In this document: positions 1-8,493 of the stretch, in pieces
How positions within the stretch are numbered: the first letter of the stretch is position 1
How the letters are laid out: each line of letters begins with the position of its first letter
NCBI RefSeq assembly: GCF_020193575.1
Contig: NZ_JADYVD010000044.1
Span: 1-64,000, forward strand
Source of the DNA: Ensifer sp. IC4062
GTDB taxonomy: Bacteria; Pseudomonadota; Alphaproteobacteria; Rhizobiales; Rhizobiaceae
Reading direction: 5' to 3'
DNA length: 64,000 nt
The notes under the pieces: model-generated
The model's input: the letters and a program-made list of their open reading frames with translations, nothing else
Told to the model about the DNA's origin: nothing
Databases searched by the model: none
Position numbers and translations under genes: made by a program

Positions 1-121
1 GTGTTGTTTGAAGGCGTCTCTTTATTGGAGATGCGGTGAAATTAGAAGTACCTTGAAATGCGGGTCACGGGCGACCACCGAGAATTTCGTAAGAATTCAC
101 GACAATCGTCCCCATCTCTGT

Positions 122-334
122 CTAATCGTCCGATTCGTCCGTTTTTGCGGCAGGCAATCCGGATGCCTCGTCGGCGGCGCCTGCGCGGCGCGCTCGCATC
201 TGCTGCTTGCGGCGTTGGAGATTGTCGCGCAAGTTCTTTGCCAGCCGCAATCGCTTGGCGTCCGCTTCCGCGGTCCGCCCGGCCTTTGCTGCCTTCGGCG
301 TGCGCTGCTTGTCGTCATCGTCCTGCATGCCCAT
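122..334 (-). CDS. Small basic conserved-looking hypothetical protein
   Basis: A 70-residue protein of unknown function. It starts with an acidic patch (MGMQDDDD) and then becomes strongly basic and helical, with a central segment LRDNLQRRKQQMRARRAG. There is no signal peptide or membrane segment. The style matches small cytosolic proteins that recur in Rhizobiaceae chromosomes, but I cannot name a family. The first ATG (334) and a second ATG two codons later (328) are both possible; neither has a strong ribosome binding site. An overlapping frame at 97-318 is richer in Arg/Ser and less protein-like. Real gene status is moderately likely; function unknown. Confidence 0.55.
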   Translation of the reverse strand: MGMQDDDDKQRTPKAAKAGRTAEADAKRLRLAKNLRDNLQRRKQQMRARRAGAADEASGLPAAKTDESDD

Positions 335-484
335 GCATTAGCGCAAATTCGGCACCTTCGAAAGCATGAGCGCGATTTCTGATGGATCGGGCCAAAAACT
401 TCGAAATGCGGCTTGCGCTCGCCCCAAAGCTATGGCAATAGGCGCCTCGCTTGATGCGGCTTGTCACAAACCGGCCGCCGGATT

Positions 485-559
485 GCTGCTATAGCTCAGG
501 GGTAGAGCACTCCCTTGGTAAGGGAGAGGCCGAGAGTTCAAATCTCTCTAGCAGCACCA
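485..559 (+). tRNA. tRNA-Thr (anticodon GGT)
   Basis: All parts of the cloverleaf are visible. The 7-bp acceptor GCTGCTA (485-491) pairs with TAGCAGC (549-555). There is a D-arm with GCTC/GAGC, and an anticodon stem CTCCC/GGGAG (510-514/522-526) closing the loop TTGGTAA. The T-arm is GAGAG-TTCAAAT-CTCTC. The discriminator is A556 and CCA is encoded at 557-559. The anticodon is GGT at 517-519, so it reads ACC/ACT threonine codons. No integrase or direct repeat of the 3' end is seen nearby, so it is not acting as an attachment site here. Confidence 0.96.
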
Positions 560-868
560 GCTATGCTCTTGAAATCGCGGAAAACCTTGCGTTTCAACGC
601 TTCTGTTCAGTCTTCCGTTAAAACCGCTAAAACAATGTTTGATGGGCCCGCGAGTCTCGATATTTTTGCTCAATCGAGACGGTCGATATTCTGCTTGTGC
701 CGGTTATCCCGAAAGCGCTCCGCCGCTTCCTCGCTAACAGGACCGAACTTCGGGAGGCACTTCGGCCTGACGCGTGCCGGTTTCTTCCGCTACAGGCAAT
801 TTGCGCCGACCACGACCTTCTCACAAGCGTAAATCAGCCTCGGGCGCAGATCGCGGAAGGGCCGCCCA
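560..868. other. Intergenic region after tRNA-Thr, no gene seen
   Basis: About 300 bases with no convincing gene. The one structure is an 8-bp inverted repeat, GTCTCGAT (654-661) and ATCGAGAC (673-680), around an 11-nt T-rich loop. It could form a hairpin downstream of the tRNA but lacks a following T-run, so I do not call it a terminator. Short frames here have no start signal or recognisable composition. Confidence 0.5.
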
Positions 869-2491
869 TCACCCGCGCAGCCCCGGCGCTTCCTGTCCAG
901 TGCGCTCCACGTATTCAATGTAACCACCGCCGTATTGATGGATCCCGTCCGGCGTCAGCTCCAGCACCCGGTTGGAGAGTGCCGACAGGAAGCGGCGGTC
1001 GTGCGACACGAACAGCATGGTGCCCTCGTAGGCCGAGAGTGCCTTGATCAGCATTTCCTTCGTATCGAGATCGAGGTGGTTGGTCGGCTCGTCGAGGACG
1101 AGGAAGTTCGGCGGGTCGAATAGCATCGCCGCCATCACCAGCCTCGCCTTCTCACCGCCAGAGAGCACCCGGCAACGCTTCTCGACATCATCGCCCGAAA
1201 AGCCGAAGCAGCCGGCCAGCGCCCGCAGCGGCGCCTGCCCCGCCTTGGGAAAGCGTTCCTCCAGCCATTGCAGTATGGTGCTGTCGCCGTCGAGGAGGTC
1301 CATGGAGTGCTGGGCGAAATAGCCGAGCTTGACGCTAGCGCCGAGCGACACGCTACCCTTGTCCGGCGTGGTGGTGCCGGTGACCAGCTTGAGCAGTGTC
1401 GACTTGCCGGCGCCGTTGATGCCCATGATGCACCAGCGTTCGCGCCGGCGCACCATGAAGTCGAGGCCGTCATAGATCGTCCGGCTGCCATAGGCCTTAT
1501 GCACATTCTTGAGGTTGACGACGTCTTCACCGGAACGCGGAGCTGGCAGGAATTCAAAGGCGACTGTCTGGCGCCGGCGCGGCGGCTCGACGCGGTCAAT
1601 CTTCTCGAGCTTCTTCACCCGGCTTTGAACCTGGGAGGCGTGCGAGGCGCGGGCCTTGAAGCGCTCGATGAACTTGATCTCCTTGGCGAGCATCGCCTGT
1701 TGGCGCTCGAACTGCGCTTGCTGTTGCCTCTCGTTCAGCGCCCGCTGCCCTTCATAGAAGCCATAATCGCCGGAATAGGTCGTCAGCGCGCCGCCGTCGA
1801 TCTCGATGATCTTGGTCACGATCCGGTTCATGAACTCGCGATCGTGGGACGTCATCAGCAGGGCGCCGCCGTAGCCTTTCAGGAAATCTTCCAGCCAGAT
1901 CAGGCTTTCGAGATCGAGGTGGTTGCTCGGCTCGTCTAGCAGCATGATATCCGGGCGCATCAGCAGGATGCGGGCGAGCGCCACGCGCATCTTCCAGCCG
2001 CCCGACAGCTTGGCGACATCGCCGTCCATCATCTCCGGGCTGAAGCTCAGTCCCGCCAGAACCTCGCGGGCGCGTCCCTCCAGCGCATAGCCATCGAGCT
2101 CCTCGTAGCGCGCCTGCACCTCACCATAGCGTTCGATGATCGCATCCATTTCATCCATGCGGTCCGGATCCGACATCGCCGCCTCGAGCTCGCGCAGCTC
2201 CGCCGCCACCGCGCTGACCGGTCCTGCCCCTTCCATCACTTCGGCGACGGCCGACCGTCCGGCCATCTCGCCGACGTCTTGATCGAAATAGCCGATAGTC
2301 ATGCCTTTCTCGACTGAGACCTGTCCCTCGTCGGGCAGTTCCTCGCCAGTAATCATCCGAAAGAGCGTCGTCTTTCCCGCCCCGTTCGGGCCGACAAGAC
2401 CAACCTTCTCGCCGCGGTTCAACGCTGCTGAGGCTTCGATGTAGAGGATGCGGTGACTGTTGGACTTGCTGATATTCTCGATACGGATCAT
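869..2491 (-). CDS. ABC-F family ATPase (Uup/YheS/EttA type)
   Basis: A 540-residue soluble protein with two fused ABC ATPase domains and no membrane segments, the hallmark of ABC-F proteins that act on the ribosome rather than in transport. Domain 1 has Walker A GPNGAGKTT (residues 34-42) and signature LSGGWKMR. Domain 2 has Walker A GINGAGKST and signature LSGGEKARL. Both have LLDEPSNHLDL or VLDEPTNHLDL Walker B/D-loop segments. Between them lies the charged linker expected of the family (QQQAQFERQQAMLAKE), which contacts tRNA in studied members. Length is normal. It is a single gene reading away from the DUF2380 gene. Which ABC-F subgroup it belongs to cannot be settled by eye. Confidence 0.95.
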   Translation of the reverse strand: MIRIENISKSNSHRILYIEASAALNRGEKVGLVGPNGAGKTTLFRMITGEELPDEGQVSVEKGMTIGYFDQDVGEMAGRSAVAEVMEGAGPVSAVAAELRELEAAMSDPDRMDEMDAIIERYGEVQARYEELDGYALEGRAREVLAGLSFSPEMMDGDVAKLSGGWKMRVALARILLMRPDIMLLDEPSNHLDLESLIWLEDFLKGYGGALLMTSHDREFMNRIVTKIIEIDGGALTTYSGDYGFYEGQRALNERQQQAQFERQQAMLAKEIKFIERFKARASHASQVQSRVKKLEKIDRVEPPRRRQTVAFEFLPAPRSGEDVVNLKNVHKAYGSRTIYDGLDFMVRRRERWCIMGINGAGKSTLLKLVTGTTTPDKGSVSLGASVKLGYFAQHSMDLLDGDSTILQWLEERFPKAGQAPLRALAGCFGFSGDDVEKRCRVLSGGEKARLVMAAMLFDPPNFLVLDEPTNHLDLDTKEMLIKALSAYEGTMLFVSHDRRFLSALSNRVLELTPDGIHQYGGGYIEYVERTGQEAPGLRG

Positions 2492-2697
2492 GTGGAGGAC
2501 GGCCTAGTGGGGTTGCGGGGCACCCTATGCCACGGCTCGGTGTCGCTGTCACGCGAACCCGCACCCTTTGTCGTCGACGTTTGCCGCGCCGATTGACGAG
2601 GTTGCCAGTGGCCACGCGTCGAACATCCTCTAAGGCAATCGTGATTTGCGTGGTCAGGCCGTGTACAATGGCTGTCCTTTCCAGGGGAGTACTTCCT

Positions 2698-3204
2698 ATG
2701 CGCATTCGCACCTTGACCGTCCTCGCGGCGCTGCTTGTCGGGACCTGCCCACTTGCGCACGGACAGCAGACAAAGCCGATGTCGATTGAAGTGTTTCCTT
2801 TCGAATTGGAGGACAAGAGCGCTGGGGCAGGAATAATCCCGCCGGATGATTACGACAGGCGCTATCTGTCCGAGTCGGCGCAGGTCGCGAAGGACATGCT
2901 CTCAAATTCTGGGCGTTTTTCGGTAATCGATGCGCCTGCGGGGAATGAACAGGCGGCCGAACCGCACGGGCTGCGAAACTGCGGTGGCTGTGAGGCCTCT
3001 ATCGCCAAAGCGCACGGTGCGTCCCTTGCCTTGCTAGGCGTCGTAACGCGCGTGAACCGAACAGAGCACACGATGTTCATTCGCATTCTTGACGCTGAAA
3101 CCGGAGAGCTGGTTTCGACGGGGTTTACCAACCTTCGCATGGGCGCGAACCACGCTTGGCCCCGCTCGGCGAAATGGCTGATGACAAACAGGATTTTACG
3201 GTAG
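2698..3204 (+). CDS. Secreted DUF2380-like protein
   Basis: A 168-residue protein with a clear Sec signal peptide (MRIRTLTVLAALLVGTC..AHGQ). The mature part begins with a beta-strand segment (SIEVFPFELEDKS) and continues with YLSESAQVAKDMLSNSGRF, CGGCEASIAKAHGASLALLG and VNRTEHTMFIRILDAETGEL. This layout matches the DUF2380/DUF3280 family of periplasmic proteins of unknown function, some of which sit near PQQ/methanol dehydrogenase genes. No such genes are adjacent here. The start was set at the ATG at 2698, preceded by AGGGGAGT at 2683-2690; the longer open frame upstream lacks a signal peptide at its N-terminus. Two cysteines in CGGC could form a disulfide. Family call is from memory of the pattern. 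Confidence 0.78.
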   Translation: MRIRTLTVLAALLVGTCPLAHGQQTKPMSIEVFPFELEDKSAGAGIIPPDDYDRRYLSESAQVAKDMLSNSGRFSVIDAPAGNEQAAEPHGLRNCGGCEASIAKAHGASLALLGVVTRVNRTEHTMFIRILDAETGELVSTGFTNLRMGANHAWPRSAKWLMTNRILR

Positions 3205-3377
3205 AGTGGCGCGGCGGCTTACTGAAGTGTCAGACACACTGGCTCTCCAGATGAGTAAAACGCAGCAGGCTCGCTAGCCGACCAAATGAACCAGCGAGCC
3301 ACGTCTACTCGGGCATGTGATCGTCCAACAGCAGAAACCTCTACCAAACGCTCCGCACGTCGCTTAAGCTTCTCCTT

Positions 3378-3584
3378 ATGGAAGCTCAACGATACGACCT
3401 GAAAGAGGAGCCGGACGGCTCCTGGACCGTGATCGACAAGGAAACCGGGCAGGCCGCGGAGCTTAACGGTGAACGGCTGGCGCACCTCGATATTCATCTG
3501 GCGAACGAATACCTGCCGGTGTTGAGACTGAGGGACACCGTCTCCGGCTTGATCAGGAAACCCGGTGACGAGGGGTCGGCCTGA
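3378..3584 (+). CDS. Small hypothetical protein (68 aa)
   Basis: MEAQRYDLKEEPDGSWTVIDKETGQAAEL opens this short soluble protein. The pattern RYDL-x-E-x-DGSWTV-x-D-x-x-TG-x-A recurs in small rhizobial proteins annotated only as hypothetical, as far as I recall. There is no signal peptide or membrane helix. Its 3' end overlaps the 3' end of the oppositely oriented small gene at 3553-3813 by about 30 bases. No function can be assigned. Confidence 0.6.
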   Translation: MEAQRYDLKEEPDGSWTVIDKETGQAAELNGERLAHLDIHLANEYLPVLRLRDTVSGLIRKPGDEGSA

Positions 3585-3813
3585 AATCGGATAGCTGTGC
3601 CAGAAGCTGGTCGCAGGTGAATTTCTTCCTGCCCATCAGATCCAGGATGCGGCGCGCGGCCTCGTTGGCCTCCACACCATCCCTTCCGACGTTGTGCAGA
3701 GCGCACCAGACATCCAGTGCGCCGCGCATTGTATCGACATCATCCGGCGAATAGGCTTGACGCACGAACCCCTCCCAAGGTGTGTACCTCAATGCATTCC
3801 TCACCGGCATCAT
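3553..3813 (-). CDS. Small hypothetical protein (86 aa)
   Basis: A mixed-charge soluble protein containing WEGFVRQAYSPDDVDTMRGAL, then EANEAARRILDLMGRKKFTCDQLLAQL. The C-terminal part looks like a helical module similar in feel to small DUF982-type rhizobial proteins, but I cannot confirm this. Two adjacent ATG codons (3813, 3810) are candidate starts. Codons 10-12 lie in one arm of an inverted repeat whose other arm is just upstream (3843-3852). It is convergent with the 68-residue gene. Function unknown. Confidence 0.55.
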   Translation of the reverse strand: MMPVRNALRYTPWEGFVRQAYSPDDVDTMRGALDVWCALHNVGRDGVEANEAARRILDLMGRKKFTCDQLLAQLSDFRPTPRHRVS

Positions 3814-3852
3814 GGGGCATTCTGGGGCAAATTCAAGAAAATATTGAGGTAC
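3784..3852. repeat. Ten-bp inverted repeat around a small-gene start
   Basis: GTACCTCAAT (3784-3793) and ATTGAGGTAC (3843-3852) are perfect inverted copies 49 bases apart. They flank the start of the small minus-strand gene. The second arm runs into CCCCAATA, giving it a small dyad of its own. It could be a regulator binding site pair, but one copy lies inside the coding frame. The rest of 3814-4100 holds no gene that I can support. Confidence 0.4.
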
Positions 3853-4100
3853 CCCAATAAGTCATACGATTGGCGGGTCTTCGGACACGATTTCGTCCCT
3901 ACGCGGCCCTCGCAAGTCCCGCGCGGCGCACCTTCGAAGATCTGAAAGGTGCCCCGATGCTATTTGCGTCATGCACGCGACCTGTCATCAAACCTTAAAA
4001 CAAATCCGTATAACTCCGCTGGCGGCAACTCCGCCGGCGCATGACGCGCCATGACCTGCCTCTTCGGCATCTGATTTTTTTTCCAGAATACGGTGTTGTT

Positions 4101-4659
4101 ATGCGTTTATCCGTGAAGCTCCCGCTCGCAGCGGCGGGTCTGGCCGTTTTTTCCATCGCCGCAACCAGCCTTGCCAGCCTCACCGTCAGCGGCAGCATGT
4201 CCTCTCAAGCGGCAGTCGAGAAACTCGAAGCCCTGGCGGATGCCCGGCGCAACGAATTGCGCCATTACCTGACGACGATCGAAAATGACCTGCGCAATCT
4301 GCAGGGGCAAAAAACGGTCGCGATGGCATTGAGCGATCTCAGCAGTGCGATGGCCGGGATCGGCAGCGGTGCCGCAGGCGAGCTTGCGCAGCGCTACGTA
4401 ACGGCGAACCCCAATGCCGAGGACAAGCGGGCACTGCTTAGCTCTGCCGGAAAGGACAAATATGACGACCTACAAGCTCGACCGCATGACGCAGCAGAAC
4501 AACGCGATGGTCGAAGAAAGCACAGCAATGACGCATCGGCTTTCGAACGAGGCGTCCGGCCTCTCTGAGCTCGTCGCGCAGTTTCGCATTGCCTGCGACC
4601 AGGCCGCCGAAAGCAGCCCCGCTGACAACAGGGTCGAATTTGTTCGCCGGCGCGTGTAA
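4101..4659 (+). pseudogene. Methyl-accepting chemotaxis protein, internally deleted
   Basis: The 5' part encodes an intact chemoreceptor N-terminus: a signal anchor (MRLSVKLPLAAAGLAVFS) and the start of a periplasmic sensor domain (ALADARRNELRHYLTTIENDL up to SSAGKDKYD). Near 4458-4470 the frame changes (+1 relative). The sequence then continues as the extreme C-terminus of a receptor, LDRMTQQNNAMVEEST followed by a degenerate tail ending at 4659. The rest of the sensor domain, the second membrane helix, HAMP and nearly the whole signalling hairpin are missing. A full receptor is usually 500-700 residues; about 180 codons remain. This is best explained by one large deletion joining the two ends out of frame. 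A terminator follows at 4749. Confidence 0.85.
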
Positions 4660-4748
4660 AGGGGGCGCCACAGCGACCTTAACGCAACCTTAAGATTCTA
4701 CCGCTAGATCTGACAATGCGATGATGGACAATCGCAATCCCCTTCTTG

Positions 4749-4777
4749 AAACCGGCGCTTGCCGGTTTTCTTTTTTT
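4749..4777 (+). terminator. Rho-independent terminator
   Basis: The stem AAACCGGC (4749-4756) pairs with GCCGGTTT (4761-4768) around a GCTT loop. It is followed on the plus strand by TC and seven T residues (4771-4777). It ends the transcript of the decayed chemoreceptor and sits directly beside the 3' end of pncB on the other strand, where the T-run is too short for efficient use. Confidence 0.85.
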
Positions 4778-4785
4778 GGGCGAGT

Positions 4786-6090
4786 TCACACCTTGACGGT
4801 CTGCTCGACGAAATCCTCGGTCCCAAAGAATTTCAGATACCGCTGCACTTCCTTGGGGTCTCCGGTGGCCTTGTGCGGGTTGTCCGAAAGCTTGACCGCC
4901 GGCCGACCATTGGCGTCACTCACCTTGCAGACGATCGAAATCGGGTTAAGTCCGCTGATTTCCGTCGGCGCGCAGCCGGCGAAATCGTTGGTGAGGTTGG
5001 TTCCCCAGCCGAAACTCATGCGCACGCGGCCCTCGAAATGGCGATAGGTCTTGATAATCGTGTCGACGTCGAGCCCGTCGGAAAAGATCAGCAGCTTTTC
5101 TCGCGGGTCGCGGCCCATCTTCTTCCACCAGCCTATGATCTTCTCGCCGCCTTCGATCGGCGGCGCGCTGTCCGGTCGAAAGCCGGTCCAGTCCGCCACC
5201 CAATCCGGCGCGTCGCGCAGGAATGCCGCGGTCCCGAATGAATCCGGCAGCACGATCAGCAAATTGCCGCCATAGAGCTGGTTCCAGTCCTGCAGGACCT
5301 TGTAGGGTGCTGCGGCGAGTTCTTTGTCGTTGCGCGCGAGCGCCGCCGCCACCATTGGCAGCTCGTGCGCGTTGGTGCCGAGGGCCTCGAGATCGTTGTC
5401 CATGGCGAGCAGCACATTGCTGGAGCCGGAAAACGAGCCGCCGATTCCCTCCTTCAATGCCTCGACGCACCACCGCTGCCAAAGAAAGCTGTGCCGGCGA
5501 CGCGTGCCGAAATCGGAAATGCGCAGGTCAGGATATTGCCGCAACTGCTCGACCTTCGACCACATCTTGGCCTTGGCGCGCGCATAGAGGACGTCAAGAG
5601 TGAAGGGACCCAGACCTTTCATCGCGGCGCGCGAGCGCAGCTCGTTGATGATCGCCAGCGCCGGAATCTCCCACATCGTCGTTTCGACCCAGCGGCCACG
5701 AAAGATCAGTTCGAACTGGCCGTCGCGACGCGACAACTCGTATTCGGGCAGTTGGAACTTGGCAAGCCAGGCGAGGAATTCCGGCGAGAAGATCTGCTTT
5801 CGCCCGTAGAACGTGTTACCGGCGAGCCAGATCATCTCTTTCTTGCTGAAACGCAGGGTCCGCGCGTGATCGAGCTGGTCGCGCAGTTCCTGCTCGTCGA
5901 TTTCCTCGGCGAGGCGCACGATCTTGGTGCGGTTGATCAGTGAAAAAGTTGCCTCAACATTCGGATGAAGCTTCCAGATCATCTGCAGCATCAGGAGCTT
6001 GTAGAAATCCGTGTCCAAAAGACTGCGGATGATCGGATCGAGCTTCCAGGTATGGTTATAGACCCGCCGTGCGATATCAGTCTTTGGCAT
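4786..6090 (-). CDS. pncB: Nicotinate phosphoribosyltransferase
   Basis: This 434-residue enzyme converts nicotinate and PRPP to nicotinate mononucleotide, the entry step of NAD salvage (Preiss-Handler pathway). The N-terminus [17 protein letters not shown] is a family hallmark. Further on are the segments [40 protein letters not shown] and [16 protein letters not shown], with [10 protein letters not shown] near the end, all typical of bacterial PncB. Length is normal. The start at 6090 follows AAGGAG about 11 bases upstream. It lies 85 bases downstream of pncA on the same strand, so nicotinamide deamidation and nicotinate use are encoded together. Confidence 0.97.
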   Translation of the reverse strand: MPKTDIARRVYNHTWKLDPIIRSLLDTDFYKLLMLQMIWKLHPNVEATFSLINRTKIVRLAEEIDEQELRDQLDHARTLRFSKKEMIWLAGNTFYGRKQIFSPEFLAWLAKFQLPEYELSRRDGQFELIFRGRWVETTMWEIPALAIINELRSRAAMKGLGPFTLDVLYARAKAKMWSKVEQLRQYPDLRISDFGTRRRHSFLWQRWCVEALKEGIGGSFSGSSNVLLAMDNDLEALGTNAHELPMVAAALARNDKELAAAPYKVLQDWNQLYGGNLLIVLPDSFGTAAFLRDAPDWVADWTGFRPDSAPPIEGGEKIIGWWKKMGRDPREKLLIFSDGLDVDTIIKTYRHFEGRVRMSFGWGTNLTNDFAGCAPTEISGLNPISIVCKVSDANGRPAVKLSDNPHKATGDPKEVQRYLKFFGTEDFVEQTVKV

Positions 6091-6175
6091 CTACGACTAC
6101 GCTCCTTCTGGATCACCGGGCACTCGGCCGAGCCTGATCGATTTCGTCGTTCCGAGCGGTCCCGCTCCAGTGTGG

Positions 6176-6775
6176 CTAGACCAGCGCAACCCCTGCATCG
6201 CGCATGCGCTGCGTCATGGCCGCGAGTGATCCGTTCAGATCTATGCCGCGGCAGGCGCCGAGCACAACGGAGGTCGAAAAGCCCTGAGAGACCGCATCGA
6301 GCGCCGAGAAGGCGACGCAGAAATCAGTGGCAAGACCGCAAAGCGACACCCTGGAGATGCCCCGCTCGCGCAGGTAGCCGGCCAGGCCGGTGGGTGTCCG
6401 GTGATCGTTTTCGAAAAAGGCGGAATAGCTGTCAATCTCCGTGCGGAAGCCCTTGCGAACCACCAGCTCTGCCGTCGTCCATTCGAGATCAGGATGAAAG
6501 TCGGCGCCCGCGCTGCCCTGAACGCAATGATCGGGCCAGAGCGTCTGCTCGCCGTAAGGGACGGTGACCGTCGCAAAGGGCGCCTTGCCGGGATGGCTCG
6601 ATGCGAAACTGGAGTGGCCGGCCGGGTGCCAGTCCTGCGTGAGGATGACATGGGCCGATTGCTGAATGAGGCGATTGACGATGGGCACGATTTCATCGCC
6701 GCCGGCAACGGCAAGAGCGCCGCCGGGGCAGAAATCGTTCTGCACATCGATGACGATCAAGGCTTCTTCAGCCAT
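6176..6775 (-). CDS. pncA: Nicotinamidase (pyrazinamidase)
   Basis: A 199-residue cysteine hydrolase of the isochorismatase fold that deamidates nicotinamide to nicotinate. The catalytic triad is visible as Asp10 (VIDVQNDF), Lys108 (VVRKGF) and Cys153 (ATDFCVAF). The metal site is given by Asp48/His50/His54 (DWHPAGH) and His83 (WPDHC). GGAGG sits a few bases before the ATG at 6775. It is the first gene of the pncA-pncB pair and supplies the substrate of PncB. All key residues are present, so it should be active. Confidence 0.96.
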   Translation of the reverse strand: MAEEALIVIDVQNDFCPGGALAVAGGDEIVPIVNRLIQQSAHVILTQDWHPAGHSSFASSHPGKAPFATVTVPYGEQTLWPDHCVQGSAGADFHPDLEWTTAELVVRKGFRTEIDSYSAFFENDHRTPTGLAGYLRERGISRVSLCGLATDFCVAFSALDAVSQGFSTSVVLGACRGIDLNGSLAAMTQRMRDAGVALV

Positions 6776-6891
6776 GGGCCCTCCTCGCGATCCGGCCGGA
6801 CCGCGCCGACCATCAACAAAATCGATTTAAGCCGAAGATCAATCACAGAATTTGCTTGGCAGCAAGCAGGTTCGCTTGCCGCCGGGCTTCG

Positions 6892-8079
6892 TCAGTTCTG
6901 CAGATTGTCCAGGTTGTCCGCGATGTTGACGCCCGTATTCGCGATGCCGATCGGCCGCGCCACGAAGTCGAGGAATTTCGCAATATCGACGGAGGGATGA
7001 CGCGATGCATAGATCACGTCGCGGTTCTTGATCGGGAAGGTCTGGCCGACGATCAGGCTATCCGGATTGGTCATGTTGAAACGGTAGACGATCGGATAGC
7101 GCCCGACGCTGTCGGGCTTCATGCCCTTGCTCAGCATCGTGTTGAACCGCTCTCGTCCAAGCAGACTCATGACGATATCGGGTTCTTCGTAGCGGAAGAC
7201 GAAGTAGCCCTTTGCATCAACGGTTCGGTCGGCGCCGCCACCCGCAAGTGCCACGGCTTCGAGCAGGTTCAGGTCATTGGCGCCGAACTCGACGCGTTGG
7301 TTTGCCCTGACCTGACCGAGGATCGTGAACGTGCGCGGATCGCGGGTCACGAACACCTGGTCGCCCGGCTTGACGTGAATATTTTCCGACGGGTTTTCGA
7401 TGATGGATTTCAGCAGGACCGTTCCGGTTTTCTTGCCGCGCACGAGCGTGACGTAGGTCTCGTAAGGCTGCGCCGACGGACCGCCGGCCTTGGCGATGAC
7501 TTCGTTGATCGACTCGCTGACGAGGTTCAACGGCACGACCGACGGACGGCCGACTGCGCCGGAAACCGTGACGATGCGCGATGCCGTGGACGTGCTCGTC
7601 ACGATGACATCGGGCTCCACGGCTTTCTGCTTCAGGGCTTCGAGAATTGCCTGGCGCGCCTGTTCCAGCGTCAAGCCGGCAAAGCGGACCGGACCGACAT
7701 AGGGAATGGCCGCCTTACCGTCTGGCTGGACGACCAGATCGATGTTGGTCTGCTTTGATTCTGTTGTGGAAAACAGGCCGTCGCTGCCCGCCTCGAAGAT
7801 CGATATTTTCAACTGATCGCCGACACCGATGACGACCTGGCCGACGCCGCCGCCAATGCCGAAGCGTCGGCTGAGCGTCGTGGAAACATAGTCCGAGACC
7901 AACCGTGCCGATTGACCGTCGACGTCGACGATATCGAAGACGGTCGCATTCTTTCTGCCGATCTGCGCACCGGACTGGCCGGCATCCGCAACGATGTCGG
8001 TGGTCAGAGGGCCTTCTCCCGGCACGGCCTGACATCCCGCAAGCGCGGTGCAAAGCAGAAGGGCAGTCACTCGTCTCAC
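6892..8079 (-). CDS. rkpU: K-antigen outer-membrane export lipoprotein (Wza/KpsD-type)
   Basis: A 395-residue polysaccharide export protein. The N-terminus is a lipoprotein signal with lipobox LAGC, lipid-modified Cys16. The poly_export domain follows, with VGVGDQLKISIFEAG, and then SLBB-like segments (VVQPDGKAAIPYVGPVRFAGLTLEQARQAI, ending the part that matters here, plus VTVSGAVGRPSVVPL and FTILGQVRANQRVEF). It likely forms the outer-membrane pore for capsular K-antigen. The start is GTG at 8079 with GGAG about 10 bases upstream. It is divergent from rkpA across 414 bases, the position reported for rkpU in Sinorhizobium fredii. The symbol rests on this position and on fold; a generic export protein is the alternative. 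Confidence 0.85.
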   Translation of the reverse strand: MRRVTALLLCTALAGCQAVPGEGPLTTDIVADAGQSGAQIGRKNATVFDIVDVDGQSARLVSDYVSTTLSRRFGIGGGVGQVVIGVGDQLKISIFEAGSDGLFSTTESKQTNIDLVVQPDGKAAIPYVGPVRFAGLTLEQARQAILEALKQKAVEPDVIVTSTSTASRIVTVSGAVGRPSVVPLNLVSESINEVIAKAGGPSAQPYETYVTLVRGKKTGTVLLKSIIENPSENIHVKPGDQVFVTRDPRTFTILGQVRANQRVEFGANDLNLLEAVALAGGGADRTVDAKGYFVFRYEEPDIVMSLLGRERFNTMLSKGMKPDSVGRYPIVYRFNMTNPDSLIVGQTFPIKNRDVIYASRHPSVDIAKFLDFVARPIGIANTGVNIADNLDNLQN

Positions 8080-8493
8080 TACTATACTCCGTATTCGGCA
8101 CAGCGATGATTCTGTTTACAGATCTGCGCCGTATGTTTTCCCGGCAGGGAATCCGCCGGTCACTGCAAAGCACAATCGCCGTTTCACAACAAGCCACCTC
8201 GCCGCCGGGCGACCAAAATATTCGGCACTGCGCCTTTCCGGTCATACCTCCTCGACATTGTTTACGATCCGTCGCCGTAATTGTCTGGATGGGGCCCCCA
8301 CGACGTGTGTATCTAAGCCTTTGGGGTTGAAAGCTAGGTACTTTGAGTTAAAAGCTCACTAATACAGCGGGGACGGCTGGACGAATAAAATCGGGGAAAA
8401 TAACACATCGGTAATCTCACCAATTGCAATTTACGTTTGGCGCGGCAATTGGCTAGGACAATTTTAACGGCAGTTTAGAGCGTTCGATCATAC
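8080..8493. promoter_or_regulatory. Divergent rkpU/rkpA control region
   Basis: This 414-base region is more AT-rich than its surroundings, especially from 8330 to 8470, and holds no gene. Two ordered motifs lie on the rkpA side. A direct repeat GTTGAAAGCT (8326-8335) and GTTAAAAGCT (8347-8356) has a 21-bp period, two helical turns. A perfect dyad CCAATTGC (8420-8427) / GCAATTGG (8445-8452) has a 17-base spacer and ends 41 bases before the rkpA ATG. The ribosome binding site of rkpA is weak (GAGCG). The region should hold both divergent promoters; the motifs are candidate operators only. Confidence 0.55.

Noticed and set aside
485-559. tRNA-Thr as attachment site of an integrated element
   Set aside because: No integrase, no duplicated tRNA 3' end and no island-like gene content on either side.
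654-680. Hairpin after tRNA-Thr as a terminator
   Set aside because: The stem is 8 bp with an 11-base loop, but no T-run follows on either strand.
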